Part shown: piece by piece, positions 56,441 through 64,000 of the stretch
How positions within the stretch are numbered: the stretch's first letter is position 1
Layout: every line of letters begins with the position of its first letter
Assembly (NCBI GenBank): GCA_019918135.1
Contig: WBZZ01005838.1
Coordinates: 102,001-166,000, forward strand
DNA from: Paulinella micropora
Lineage: Eukaryota; Cercozoa; Imbricatea; Euglyphida; Paulinellidae
Reading direction: 5' to 3'
DNA: 64,000 nucleotides
Notes under the pieces: generated by a model
The model's database searches: none
What the model was told of the DNA's origin: nothing
The model's input: only the letters and a program-made list of their open reading frames with translations
Translations under genes and position numbers: made by a program

Positions 56441-57062
56441 GCGTATGCTGCGCGAAGATGAAGAGGATGAGGAAGAGGAGGAGGACTCAGCGGGAGAAGG
56501 GTCCGTGGTCACTCTGCCGCCCAAGCCGCTTTGCTACCGTGGGGATCTGGAGGGATTTCACCGTACCCACTGCCTGTGTGGAGAGGCCATCAATGAGGTC
56601 AATGTGCTCTGCCATCAGAAGAGCGGACGTGTTTTCTTTGTTGGCTCCGTTTGCGCCAAGAAGTTTTGGCACGCGACTACCGCTGCTACTACTACTACTA
56701 CTACTACTGCTGCTGCTGCTACTGCTGCTGCTGGTAGCAATATTCATGCTACCCGTGCCAGAGCTAGACCCAGATCGGAGGCTATGCCATTCACTGCAGT
56801 AGCCCCCGGGCCTAGCCCCACTCGCCCCAACAAGGGAACACGCAAGCGCGCACGCAGCCCATCCGCAACCAGCTCCCACTCACCCAGCCCAGCCAGCCCT
56901 GTCCCCGCAGCCCCAAATCTAGCAGACGTGCTCCAACGCAGCCAGGGGCTTTCCAAGGACGAGATAGCTCAGTTGCGTAATATGTTAGTTTGCCTGGGAG
57001 CCCTTGGGGCTCTGCTTGGGCCCAATAAGCTTTTGGTTGCGCCCGCGTCTATATCAGCGTAG
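56415..57062 (+). CDS. Zinc-motif protein with CxCG...GSVCAKKFW signature
   Basis: An acidic start (EDEEDEEEEEDSAGEGS), then HRTHCLCGEAINEVNVLCHQ, KSGRVFFVGSVCAKKFW. The pattern CxCGxxI...hxNxxxG...hGSxCxxxF recurs in many Nucleocytoviricota proteins as a four-Cys zinc site. Next are a poly-Thr/Ala tract from an ACT/GCT microsatellite (56685-56735), basic Ser/Pro-rich patches (TRKRARSPSATSSHSPSPAS) and a C-terminal helical part (DVLQRSQGLSKDEIAQLRNM). Its 3' end overlaps the convergent gene by about 90 bp. Confidence 0.6.
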   Translation: MEGGGGPSSRMLREDEEDEEEEEDSAGEGSVVTLPPKPLCYRGDLEGFHRTHCLCGEAINEVNVLCHQKSGRVFFVGSVCAKKFWHATTAATTTTTTTAAAATAAAGSNIHATRARARPRSEAMPFTAVAPGPSPTRPNKGTRKRARSPSATSSHSPSPASPVPAAPNLADVLQRSQGLSKDEIAQLRNMLVCLGALGALLGPNKLLVAPASISA

Positions 57063-57742
57063 TAGTCGCTCACTGAACTATGTTCCGAGCGACAGCAATA
57101 AATGTTGTTGATTTCACCCGCCGAGTCCGTAATGGCCCAGATAAAAACAGCAGACAAACAAGTGATGATTACGGCTGAGTACTCATGCGAGCTAGGGATT
57201 AGGGCCACCGGCAGGTAGACTGTCCAGGCCCACACAGAGGTATACGCAAACACGCTCACGACACGAGATATCTCGCGCGTAGAATGCACGCTCACACGCC
57301 GGCGCGCGGCCTCCAACTCGTTGAGTATAGATCCCAGACGCCAGCGCGCCCCTTCGGGCGTGAGGGGCTCCAGCTTGGCCATACACAAGTACAGGGCCGA
57401 CATGATGACGGCGGGGTTGTCGCTATCCAGCGCGATTTGCCGCTCGTATCGCTTCTGTTCAGACACCGTTGACGTATTACAGCTGGCGCTTGAGCTTGCA
57501 ATTGGGCCGGAGTTTATGTTTGCCTTGATGTGGGACCAGACATCTCGGACGCAGTTGCAACTGTTTGTGTTCATTGTAGAACCTAATTTTTTCACGAGGC
57601 CCGGCATAGCTTCTTTGCGCATGGTTGCAAGCTGGCTGTCGATCAGCAGCCCCAGCAGCGTGTTGCTGAATTGGACAATAGCTTTTGTGCACTCGTTTGT
57701 TGAACATGACCGAGTGGTAGATCCCGCCGAGGCGACCCGCCT

Positions 57743-57774
<32 letters not shown>

Positions 57775-57990
57775 CAGTCTTAATAAAACAGAGTTCTCGC
57801 GCAAATGACAGGCTCACGCTACGCACTATGTGCAGAAAATCCTTGAACTCGCGTATGCTTGCCACCCGCCGGGACTGTGCCCCAGCGTAAACCGAACTTG
57901 TAAAAAAGGTCACGGCCGTTAAAATCCCGGTAGGCACGTTCGGGTCAATGATAGGTAACTTTACAATGCCCCGCAGACGAGCCACGACAG
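56969..57990 (-). CDS. Possible bestrophin-like membrane channel, main part
   Basis: Three hydrophobic segments: GILTAVTFFTSSVYAGA, VVSVFAYTSVWAWTVYLPVA and SAVIITCLSAVFIWAITDSA. The first is followed by QSRRVASIREFKDFLHIVRS, and the last by AGEINNIY. This order resembles bestrophins/UPF0187 (helix, then a W/R-rich arm; two late helices and a D/E..G.EI.. end), which are chloride channels. A poly-Asn run comes from a TTG microsatellite (57747-57770). The match is by pattern only. Confidence 0.35.
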
Positions 57991-58143
57991 CACTGCTGTA
58001 TACACCGCGATCGTGGCCAGCCGGTGGAGCGACAGCGAAAATGGGTTCCATAGAATGCCACAGACCACCTTTTCTAACCACTCCCTGGCCCACCCCTTGC
58101 CAACTTTCCACAAATACCCAAAATGACTTTTTAAATCGTTCAT
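57961..58143 (-). CDS. N-terminal part of the membrane-channel-like locus
   Basis: ATG 58143 (MNDLKSHFGYLWKVGKGWAR) followed by a first membrane helix (LATIAVYTAVLSWLVCGAL). The Trp/Lys-rich start and early helix fit a bestrophin-like N-terminus. The rest is in the previous entry in another frame. Confidence 0.35.
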   Translation of the reverse strand: MNDLKSHFGYLWKVGKGWAREWLEKVVCGILWNPFSLSLHRLATIAVYTAVLSWLVCGAL

Positions 58144-58495
58144 TTCTGCCCTTCTTTTGCCTTCCCTTCTCTCCCTCCCCGTCTCCCTTTTTATTTTAAA
58201 CCAAAGAGCAAGAAAAGAAGAAAACTCTAAGTCCAAGGCTTAGAGTTTTCTCCCCTACCCCCCCTCTCCCTAGTAGTCCACGTTTACACAGGGGAAGAAA
58301 AGAGGGGTAGGGGGGAGGGGAGAGGGAGGGAGGGTGGACAGGGACAGGAAAAGGCAGACATAACCTACCGGGTTGCGCTAGGGTGGGAACCACTATGTCT
58401 GCCAGGATTCGCAGGCGCTCGAGAAGATTGGCGGTGGCTGCGACGTGCGCATGAGAAGGCCAATGAACTAGATCTGCCACTAAGAACACCTTTGA
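58144..58495. other. Intergenic gap with strong hairpin and polypurine tract
   Basis: A perfect hairpin (58220-58250) and a GGGGAGGG tract (58300-58345) lie between two minus-strand genes. A coding-like remnant (ATNLLERLRILADIVVPTL) at 58375-58440 is too short to call. Nothing else is seen. Confidence 0.45.
58220..58250. terminator. Perfect 12-bp hairpin downstream of the methyltransferase locus
   Basis: GAAAACTCTAAG (58220-58231), loop of 7, CTTAGAGTTTTC (58239-58250). It lies about 250 bp beyond the stop at 58496 and just before the next gene start. It may mark transcript ends, as hairpins do in mimivirus-type viruses. Confidence 0.45.
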
Positions 58496-59041
58496 TTAGG
58501 GACACCCCTCAACCAAAACCAGAGCTCCTACGGGCAAGGTGAGGTCGTGTATTGGCGCTGAAACCTGGTACAGTGCCTTTTCCAAGCGGGCCCTGCCAGG
58601 AGCCTTGGCAATTAAAAACTTAGCCAGGGCTTCCTGTTCCAACAGAGAGGGCGGAGTTTCCCAGGGAGCTATGGCAGGGAGGCGGTCGCACGGGAGTAGT
58701 AAGGAGCCGTGTCCGGCGCCCCACAACAGAGCCCTCCCGACTTGATTTCTCAGATTAAGCCAACCCGACAAGCTCTGGATTGACAAAGCACAGTCTTCCT
58801 GGTCGTCCTCTGCTACGCCGCAGAGGCGGCGCCAGACTTGCGGTGTCATCCCCAACAATGCTACGGGATCACGCAGTATTTGATCGTTTTCGCCGCCGGA
58901 ACAGAGAGCAGGCAGGCTTTGGGGCGCGTGCTTGCTGTACCACAGCTCGGCGGGGCGTCCGGCCTGGCAAGTTCGCGGCTTGACGGGCGTTTGAGGTCCG
59001 CTACAAACCAGCGCGCGAGACACCAAGGCTCCTAGCTGCAC
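58496..59041 (-). CDS. C-terminal part of the FtsJ-like methyltransferase locus
   Basis: Helical sequence with PVALLGMTPQVWRRLCGVAE, SIQSLSGWLNLRNQVGRALL and SLLEQEALAKFLIAKAPGRA, ending LTLPVGALVLVEGCP. It follows the methyltransferase pieces without a gap and may be an extra C-terminal domain. No motif was recognised. Confidence 0.4.
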   Translation of the reverse strand: MQLGALVSRALVCSGPQTPVKPRTCQAGRPAELWYSKHAPQSLPALCSGGENDQILRDPVALLGMTPQVWRRLCGVAEDDQEDCALSIQSLSGWLNLRNQVGRALLWGAGHGSLLLPCDRLPAIAPWETPPSLLEQEALAKFLIAKAPGRARLEKALYQVSAPIHDLTLPVGALVLVEGCP

Positions 59042-59411
59042 ATCCGCTTGCTTCTTGCTGCGCCGGAGCCTTAGCCTGCACAGACTCTAGTGCTGCAGAC
59101 GAAGAACAGCGCAGACCGATTGCGCAAACAATCCCTGAACCTCCACGCCTCTGGTCCGCCCCGAAAGCCCCTAGTATGATGCGGGCTTCTTCTTCTTCAA
59201 GGAAAAACTCCGCCCCCAAGCCGTGCGGCTTTAACCCAATTTCCTGTAGCAATCGCACGGCGTCCGACACGGATTCTGCTGCTCCCTCGGCTGGAGGAAC
59301 GTGGCGGAGGCTGCGCAGTGCCAAATACGCATCAGGCTCATGAGCCGGGCTGTGGTAAGGCTTTACTACGCACCACTCTTCGAAGCATCCCACCGCCAAA
59401 GACAGCACCAA
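59001..59411 (-). CDS. FtsJ-like methyltransferase, last catalytic block
   Basis: CFEEWCVVKPYHSPAHEPDA and YLAL fit the closing motif of RrmJ/FtsJ-type 2'-O-methyltransferases (KP..SR..S.E.Y), with Glu (HEPD) in the place of the fourth residue of the K-D-K-E tetrad. A helical, acidic part follows (SVSDAVRLLQEIGLKPHGLG, FFLEEEEARIILGAFGAD). Confidence 0.5.
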   Translation of the reverse strand: MVLSLAVGCFEEWCVVKPYHSPAHEPDAYLALRSLRHVPPAEGAAESVSDAVRLLQEIGLKPHGLGAEFFLEEEEARIILGAFGADQRRGGSGIVCAIGLRCSSSAALESVQAKAPAQQEASGCAARSLGVSRAGL

Positions 59412-59419
59412 CTGAGTAG

Positions 59420-60331
59420 CTAGTGCACAGCCTCCCCAGATTCTCTGAATCTACATACCAGAAGTTCCCCTCCACGGTCTTGCTTCGTCCAAGAGAAGGG
59501 GCGGCGGGCCGTGCCTTTTTGCAGCAGAAGAATACCTTGGGCGAGCTGCGCAGCGAGTAGAGGCAAGGATCTGGTCTCCTTTTCCATCCCGTCGGTTTTT
59601 GCTCGAGCCTTGGCAACTCCGTCTCCCAAGACAAGTCTGCAGATAAGCCTGCGCTGGTCTAGCACTTCGGACGCGCTGTGTGGTTGCGGGGGGTCTAGCA
59701 GCACCGAACTTAGATCCACGACCCCCGACTGACAACCCTTAGACCAGGCGCGCAGCAGACCCCCGCCGCTTTGTTCTGGCTGTCTATGCCAGCCCGGGCT
59801 AATCACCAAAAGACCCTGCGTACGAAAGGAGCTTAGCGCTAATAGCCATTCTCCGGGGGAGCCTGATAAGTCAACAGCGGCTATCGCCCCCTGCACGGCA
59901 AGGCTTTGGGTTATGGCGCACCCCAAGGCGGCGTCCAGTGCGCGCAAGGGGCACACACCACCCGACGGTACCTCAAGAACCCCCAGCCTGGCTAAGGCCG
60001 TGGGGTGTGGCGCTCGGGGGTCTAAGTCCCTCAGCTCATTTGTCCAGGCCGGATTTAGCAGGTACTCCCTTTGTATACGTTGCAGCTCGCTGCAGCTCTT
60101 GGCCAAGGGCCATTCTAGCCAATTATCGCGAGCGGCTGCCTGTAGCCAAGCTTGGGGGGACATGAGCTGCTCTACCTCGCAAACGTGAGCGCGGGAGCGC
60201 TCCCTCTGCCAGCGCCAAGCGCACAGCACATCCGCGGTCCAATTGCTTCTTATTTCTGAGCAGGGCTTTTCCTCATCGACGAGCCCGCCGAACCTCCTCT
60301 TTTTTCTGATTTTGATAATGCTTGAGTGCAT
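59420..60331 (-). CDS. FtsJ-like RNA 2'-O-methyltransferase, N-terminal and SAM-binding part
   Basis: The start is ATG 60331 (MHSSIIKIRKKRRFGGL); the open frame upstream is a low-complexity CT tract. The SAM-binding motif I is AIAAVDLSGSPGEWLLALSS, next to GLLVISPGW. Motif IV is CRLVLGDGVAKARAKTDGME, followed by a long helix (SLPLLAAQLAQGILLLQKG) and GGELLVCRF. The order and spacing match RrmJ/FtsJ enzymes and viral cap 2'-O-methyltransferases. Methylation of mRNA caps is the likely role if functional. Confidence 0.55.
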   Translation of the reverse strand: MHSSIIKIRKKRRFGGLVDEEKPCSEIRSNWTADVLCAWRWQRERSRAHVCEVEQLMSPQAWLQAAARDNWLEWPLAKSCSELQRIQREYLLNPAWTNELRDLDPRAPHPTALARLGVLEVPSGGVCPLRALDAALGCAITQSLAVQGAIAAVDLSGSPGEWLLALSSFRTQGLLVISPGWHRQPEQSGGGLLRAWSKGCQSGVVDLSSVLLDPPQPHSASEVLDQRRLICRLVLGDGVAKARAKTDGMEKETRSLPLLAAQLAQGILLLQKGTARRPFSWTKQDRGGELLVCRFRESGEAVH

Positions 60332-60640
60332 TCCTGTCTTTGCGCTTTCCCTTTTTCTCTGGAAGAGTTTGCTAACCCTTTCCCCCCCCCCCCTCCCCCC
60401 CCCCCCCCGCCCTTTTCCGCCCCTTTTCTTCTCCTCCTCCCCCCTCCCTCCCGCCGTCCCATCTACACACACACCAAGACGGGACCGGAGGGGGGGGAAA
60501 GAGAGGGGCGAGGGGGAAGGGGCAGAGAAGGGGGGTAAAAGAAAGAGATAGGACAGTGAAGATAAAAAAGGGGAGAGGGGGAGGCGGGAGGGAGGAGGAG
60601 ACAGTTTCATTACATTCTCTCGCTAGTTAACTACGAGAGG
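60332..60640. other. Low-complexity divergent gap
   Basis: A C-run tract (60382-60410), CT-rich and AG-rich tracts. Both flanking genes start here. AAAAGAAAGAGATAGG and TTCATTACATTCTC precede ATG 60641. No distinct motif. Confidence 0.4.
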
Positions 60641-61108
60641 ATGAGCGAAACGGCCAAGCCTTACATTCCCTCGGAAGAAACCCTAACGGAAACAGTGGTA
60701 TCTCCGCCCCCTCGTAAGAGACAACGACGCTCTAATAAACGCTCTGTAAGCCTAGACTCACCAACACGGGTGAACGGGGCTGTTGAGGCGAATGTACAGC
60801 TCCATGCTCCTGTAAAGTCCGGGGGTATCATAACCGCTGCAACAACAGCAATAGCTACGGCGGCGGAGGCGACAGCGACAGCAACAAAGGCAACAGCAGC
60901 AGCAGCGCCGGTATCTTTGCAAGACACCAGCGAGCCCTTGCAGGGTACCATCGCGCCGAGTGGTTCCCTACCCAAAAGTACTCTGCAGCATGTGGACTTA
61001 GCTGGCAGCACGAATTCTCCAGCCCCGGCTCCGGCCCCGACATTCCACCTCCCACCCCCCTCCGCGCCCCAGCGGGATCCAAGGCGCTGTGCAGCTGTTA
61101 TTTACTGA
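60641..61108 (+). CDS. Basic, Ala/Thr/Pro-rich protein, N-terminal part
   Basis: ATG 60641 (MSETAKPYIPSEETLTETVV), then PPPRKRQRRSNKRSV, a strong nuclear localisation type signal. An Ala/Thr-rich tract comes from a GCA/ACA microsatellite, followed by a Pro-rich stretch. The frame ends at 61108 and the next entry follows at once. Confidence 0.45.
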   Translation: MSETAKPYIPSEETLTETVVSPPPRKRQRRSNKRSVSLDSPTRVNGAVEANVQLHAPVKSGGIITAATTAIATAAEATATATKATAAAAPVSLQDTSEPLQGTIAPSGSLPKSTLQHVDLAGSTNSPAPAPAPTFHLPPPSAPQRDPRRCAAVIY

Positions 61109-61391
61109 GTGCAATCAGCTACTGGATAAGGTAAGCAACGAACCAGGGCGTCGCGAAATCGTGTTGGGACTGATAAAGAATTATACGGACAATAGGAACG
61201 CACGCTGTTTATTAGAAATCAGAGAACAGCTAATCATGTTTGCAGTGGCGATTACACAAGGACAGAGCGCGCCCCCCCCTCACACTCTGCACATACTGGG
61301 CAAGGCACTTTTGGCAACGGAGGGGCTGCCCCTCACTCAGCGAGAGCGCCTCCGGGAGCGTCTCGAAGCAGCGCAGCTTTTCCTCACGTAA
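61089..61391 (+). CDS. Helical C-terminal part of the preceding locus
   Basis: LLFTECNQLLDKVSNEPGRR, EIVLGLIKNYTDNRNARCLL and EIREQLIMFAVAITQGQSAP give a compact helical domain, and LTQRERLRERLEAAQLFLT ends it. No family was recognised; the size and charge suggest a dimerisation domain. Confidence 0.45.
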   Translation: MQLLFTECNQLLDKVSNEPGRREIVLGLIKNYTDNRNARCLLEIREQLIMFAVAITQGQSAPPPHTLHILGKALLATEGLPLTQRERLRERLEAAQLFLT

Positions 61392-61427
61392 CAATATATG
61401 TTTTTTTTTTTTTGAAAAATGGGGAGG

Positions 61428-61431
<4 letters not shown>

Positions 61432-61480
<49 letters not shown>
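61432..61480. repeat. (TC)n microsatellite
   Basis: An uninterrupted TC run of about 48 bases, preceded by a T-run. Lies between convergent gene ends. Confidence 0.95.
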
Positions 61481-61482
<2 letters not shown>

Positions 61483-61483
61483 T

Positions 61484-61855
61484 TTAGTACAAATCCGAGG
61501 AAACACTCTGCGCCGAATGATAGTCCATACCACTGTTGGCGGGGTCGTACTCTTGTAGATTTAAAGTAGAGGAGGGGTGCAGGGGTAGAGGGTTTGCTGG
61601 AGAGCGGGCCTCCCGTGCGCTAAAACGCCCCCCCGGGGGACCTCTGTATGTAGGCGTTCTAGACCTAGAATAACTAGGCACGTGTTGCGGAGGAGCTGGG
61701 TTGCGAGGACGGTCGGCCCTCCGGCGTCTCGCTGCCCACCAAGGAACTAACGGCCCCCTGCCCCCCCCCCCCCCAAACACTTTCTTCCTGGCAGTGCCCA
61801 GGCAAAGCGAGCACCAGAAAGCACGCAAGAGGACAGGGGGTTGCGGGGCTTGCAT
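61484..61855 (-). CDS. Membrane helix and cytoplasmic tail of large DUF285 protein (likely)
   Basis: VLLRAFWCSLCLGTARKK is a short hydrophobic stretch, followed by an Arg/Pro-rich tail with several Tyr (HVPSYSRSRTPTYRGPPGG, LNLQEYDPANSGMDYHSAQS, VSSDLY, stop 61484). Position and composition fit the cytoplasmic end of a type I surface protein. A C-run at about 61765 interrupts the region. It follows the DUF285 pieces on the same strand. Confidence 0.35.
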   Translation of the reverse strand: MQAPQPPVLLRAFWCSLCLGTARKKVFGGGGGRGPLVPWWAARRRRADRPRNPAPPQHVPSYSRSRTPTYRGPPGGRFSAREARSPANPLPLHPSSTLNLQEYDPANSGMDYHSAQSVSSDLY

Positions 61856-62400
61856 CGTACCCTAGTTTTCTTACCACAATCCAGCAGAATAACCATACCC
61901 TTGCACGTAGGAGCGCGGCAGACAGCGGGCAGGTTGCTAGGCTGGATACCGATGCCCTGCATGTAGAACTCATTAACATTGAACATCTTCCGGCAAATAC
62001 CTGTGGGGTATCTCGCGGAGGACAGGTTCCAGGCCGTGAAGTTTTGATCAAAGGCGCAATTGCCAGCGAACATGCCCCATATCATGGGCTCGGGCCACAC
62101 GGACATGGCGGCCGACACGTCCCAGTGCCCAGCGGCTGGTTAAACACACACCTGCCTGGCGGGCCACAGGAGAAAACCACGTTTAGGTCAGTGACCCTTC
62201 TTATATCCCAGCTGTTCAGGTTCTGGTTAAAGGCGTACGCACAGAAGAACATCCCCTTTAGGCTGGTGACACTGCTAACGTCCCAGAAGCCGATCGGCTG
62301 GTTAAAGGCGTACGCATCATAGAAGGTCTCATATAGGCTGGTGACTTGGCTAACATCCCAGTCGCCATCTGATCGGCCGGTCGAAGGCGTGCGCGTTATT
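61747..62400 (-). CDS. Large DUF285/PKD surface protein, C-terminal repeats
   Basis: The minus strand encodes DUF285 repeats: GDWDVSQVTSLYETFYDAYA, FNQPIGFWDVSSVTSLKGMF, FNQNLNSWDIRRVTDLNVVF, then FAGNCAFDQNFTAWNLSSAR, followed by a Cys-rich end (ICRKMFNVNEFYMQGIGI, VCRAPTCKGMVILLDC). More than one frame is used. The repeats are close to one another at DNA level. Confidence 0.6.
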
Positions 62401-62850
62401 GAAAGTCCTTGTTAGGGTGGTGACCCGGCTCGTGTCCCAGCTCCGGATACTGCCGTTGAAGGCCCACGCATGCCAAAACGTGTTCTCCAGGCCAGCCACG
62501 CCGCTCGTTTCCCAGTCCTCGAGGTCCTGGTTGAACTTGTTGCAGTCCTGGTACATGCTCAAGAAGCCCTGAGGGTGGGTAGCGGGCGTGAGCCACGACC
62601 AGTCCCAGTCGCGCGCGTCACCCACGAACTCGATCGTTCCCTTCATCAGGTACTCGGGTGCCACGCCGTGCAGGGCCGCGAGCCGGCCGTCGGCGCCAGG
62701 TAGCGCAGCTCGCCCTGCGCGCTGGTGCCGGGGGGAGCAAAAAGCGGTGTCGTGCTGCCGACGGGGTGGTACAGCTGCACGTCGCCCCACGCCATCACTT
62801 GCACGACCTGTGCGCCGGTCGCGTACCACAGCCCGTCCACGCGGCCGCTA
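62350..62850 (-). CDS. Large DUF285/PKD surface protein, middle part
   Basis: DUF285-type repeats (FNQDLEDWETSGVAGLENTF, FNGSIRSWDTSRVTTLTRTF, FDRPIRW) follow a PKD-like unit (VCNHTYAGAGDYWLRLSGRV, DGLWYATGAQVVQVMAWGDV). The G/C content of this half is higher than in the C-terminal repeats. Confidence 0.55.
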
Positions 62851-64000
62851 AGGCGCAGCCAGTAGTCGCCGGCACCCGCGTACGTGTGGTTGCAGACGGC
62901 GCCGTTGGCGTGCGCGCACGAGCCGGGCGCCGACCCATCCCCCCGGGCCGGCCGTGAGCGACAGAGCCAGGGCGGCGACGGCGCTAGGGTAGCTCGTGCG
63001 CACGAGCGCGTAGAAGAGCGAGCGCGAGCACGCGGCGGGCCAGTGCGCCTGGCTCAGCGCCGTGTACTGCGCCAGTTGCGAGCAGTCGGCCGAGCCCGGC
63101 GCGAGCGCCGGCGTCGACCAGCCGGCGAGTGATTCCCGGAAGTTGCTACCCAGGCCCCAGAACAGTTGGTCGAAGCGCGACAGGCTCGGAAGCGACGTCC
63201 AGCCGCCGACGCCAGTGTGCGTGAGCGCCGCGCTGCCCGCAAACAGCTCCGTGACATCCTCGAGCCGGGCGGTGTCCCAGCGCGACAGATCGAGCTCTGT
63301 CAGCGCCGGCAGGCCCGCGAACGCTCGGCTCGCATTGCGCAGGCTGCCCGTATCCCAGCCCTGCGTGCCATCCAGGCCGCGCAGGCTCACCGAGCCCTCA
63401 AACACGCCGACCACCGATTCGGCGCCCGACACGTTGAGCCCGTAGCTCAAATCAATCACCGGAGTGGTGAGGCGGGCGAAGCTGCAGTCCCAGACGCGCA
63501 CGAGCCCGTATCAGACAGCAAGGCCGGCGAGGGCACGTACGTGAGCCCCGGCGCCGCGTACAGGTGGTAGCCGCTCGTCTCGTGGAAGCGCAGCTCCCCC
63601 CACCGCCGCACGGCACGCAGCTGCAGGCCCGCGGGCGCCGTGGCGTGCCACGCGGGTGTCAGCGCCCAGCCGTGCACGGGGTAGCGTCCGCCGGGGTCCG
63701 CCATCACCGTGTACGTGCCGGGGGCGGCGTACGTGTGCGCGCATGGCGCGGCGCCTGCATCCAGGCACTGCGTAGGGGGCGAGCCGTCCCCCCCAGTCGA
63801 CCGTGAACGACGTCGGGACGGCGGCCTGGGCCTGGCGACGGCGGCGCGCCGGCGCCGCTGGCGGCCACAGGGGCCACACGAACGTGTCCTGCGGGGCCGC
63901 CGTGGTGAGCTCGAGCACCGTGGCGCCGCCGGGGCACACGACGGGGGGGCACGCCTTCTCTTGCGTCGGGCACTGCACGGGGTACGGGCACTTGGCGCCG
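62848..64000 (-). CDS. Large DUF285/PKD surface protein, N-terminal part, runs off window
   Basis: Coding starts beyond base 64000. A Cys-rich start (CPTQEKACPPVVCPGGATVL), then the first PKD-like unit (TSFTVDWGG; CAHTYAAPGTYTVMADPGGR), ELRFHETSGYHLYAAPGLTY, and DUF285-like repeats (GTQGWDTGSLRNASRAFAGL, LDLSRWDTARLEDVTELFAG, GVGGWTSLPSLSRFDQLFWG). These parts are in several frames. Together with the next pieces it forms a protein of over 800 residues, probably exposed on a cell or virion surface. Confidence 0.55.

Noticed and set aside
1-64000. tRNA, rRNA, CRISPR or bacterial operon features
   Set aside because: None was recognised by eye; a tRNAscan-SE or Infernal search would be needed to exclude tRNAs.

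Overview
The window looks like DNA of a eukaryote or of a large DNA virus of eukaryotes, not bacterial DNA. There are no ribosome binding sites or bacterial operons, AATAAA/ATTAAA-type signals lie at several gene ends, and coding is dense on both strands with no clear introns. The gene content recalls Nucleocytoviricota (giant viruses) and protist genomes that have absorbed them: a histone-fold protein, an FtsJ-like methyltransferase, a Fanzor/TnpB-like gene, a tyrosine-recombinase-like gene, an HNH protein, F-box and F-box/leucine-rich-repeat proteins, a RING protein, DUF285/PKD-type surface proteins, and a CxCG...GSxC zinc motif common in giant-virus proteins. I cannot decide from sequence alone between a giant-virus genome and a protist chromosome carrying virus-derived DNA. 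No tRNA, rRNA or CRISPR array was recognised.

Layout. 0-13 kb: an HNH protein, a membrane-anchored alpha/beta hydrolase, a multi-pass membrane protein, a RING protein, a damaged Fanzor and an F-box protein, separated by a dense set of dispersed palindromic repeats. 13-26 kb: a small Cys-rich protein family, a tyrosine-recombinase-like locus, large unrecognised proteins, a two-RRM RNA-binding protein and a first DUF285 protein. 26-33.7 kb: a four-helix membrane protein, an H4-like histone with a long acidic tail, a zinc-binding protein, two neighbouring F-box/LRR genes and a type I membrane protein. 33.7-52.6 kb: a block of Ty1/copia-type LTR retrotransposons of two families, including nearly identical copies of one of them, rearranged; both families carry a MYND-type zinc finger. 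52.6-64 kb: unrecognised proteins, a giant-virus-like zinc protein, a possible bestrophin-like channel, the FtsJ-like methyltransferase and a large DUF285/PKD surface protein that runs off the right edge.

How the genes might work together (inference): F-box and RING proteins suggest manipulation of ubiquitin ligases; the histone, RRM and FtsJ-like proteins suggest packaging and RNA processing separate from the host; the DUF285/PKD and type I membrane proteins would be surface proteins. A recurring feature is that coding signal in many genes is spread over more than one reading frame. The two copia copies agree almost base for base, so high random sequencing error looks unlikely, and real gene decay is the simplest reading. 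Such genes are listed as separate pieces and are not merged.
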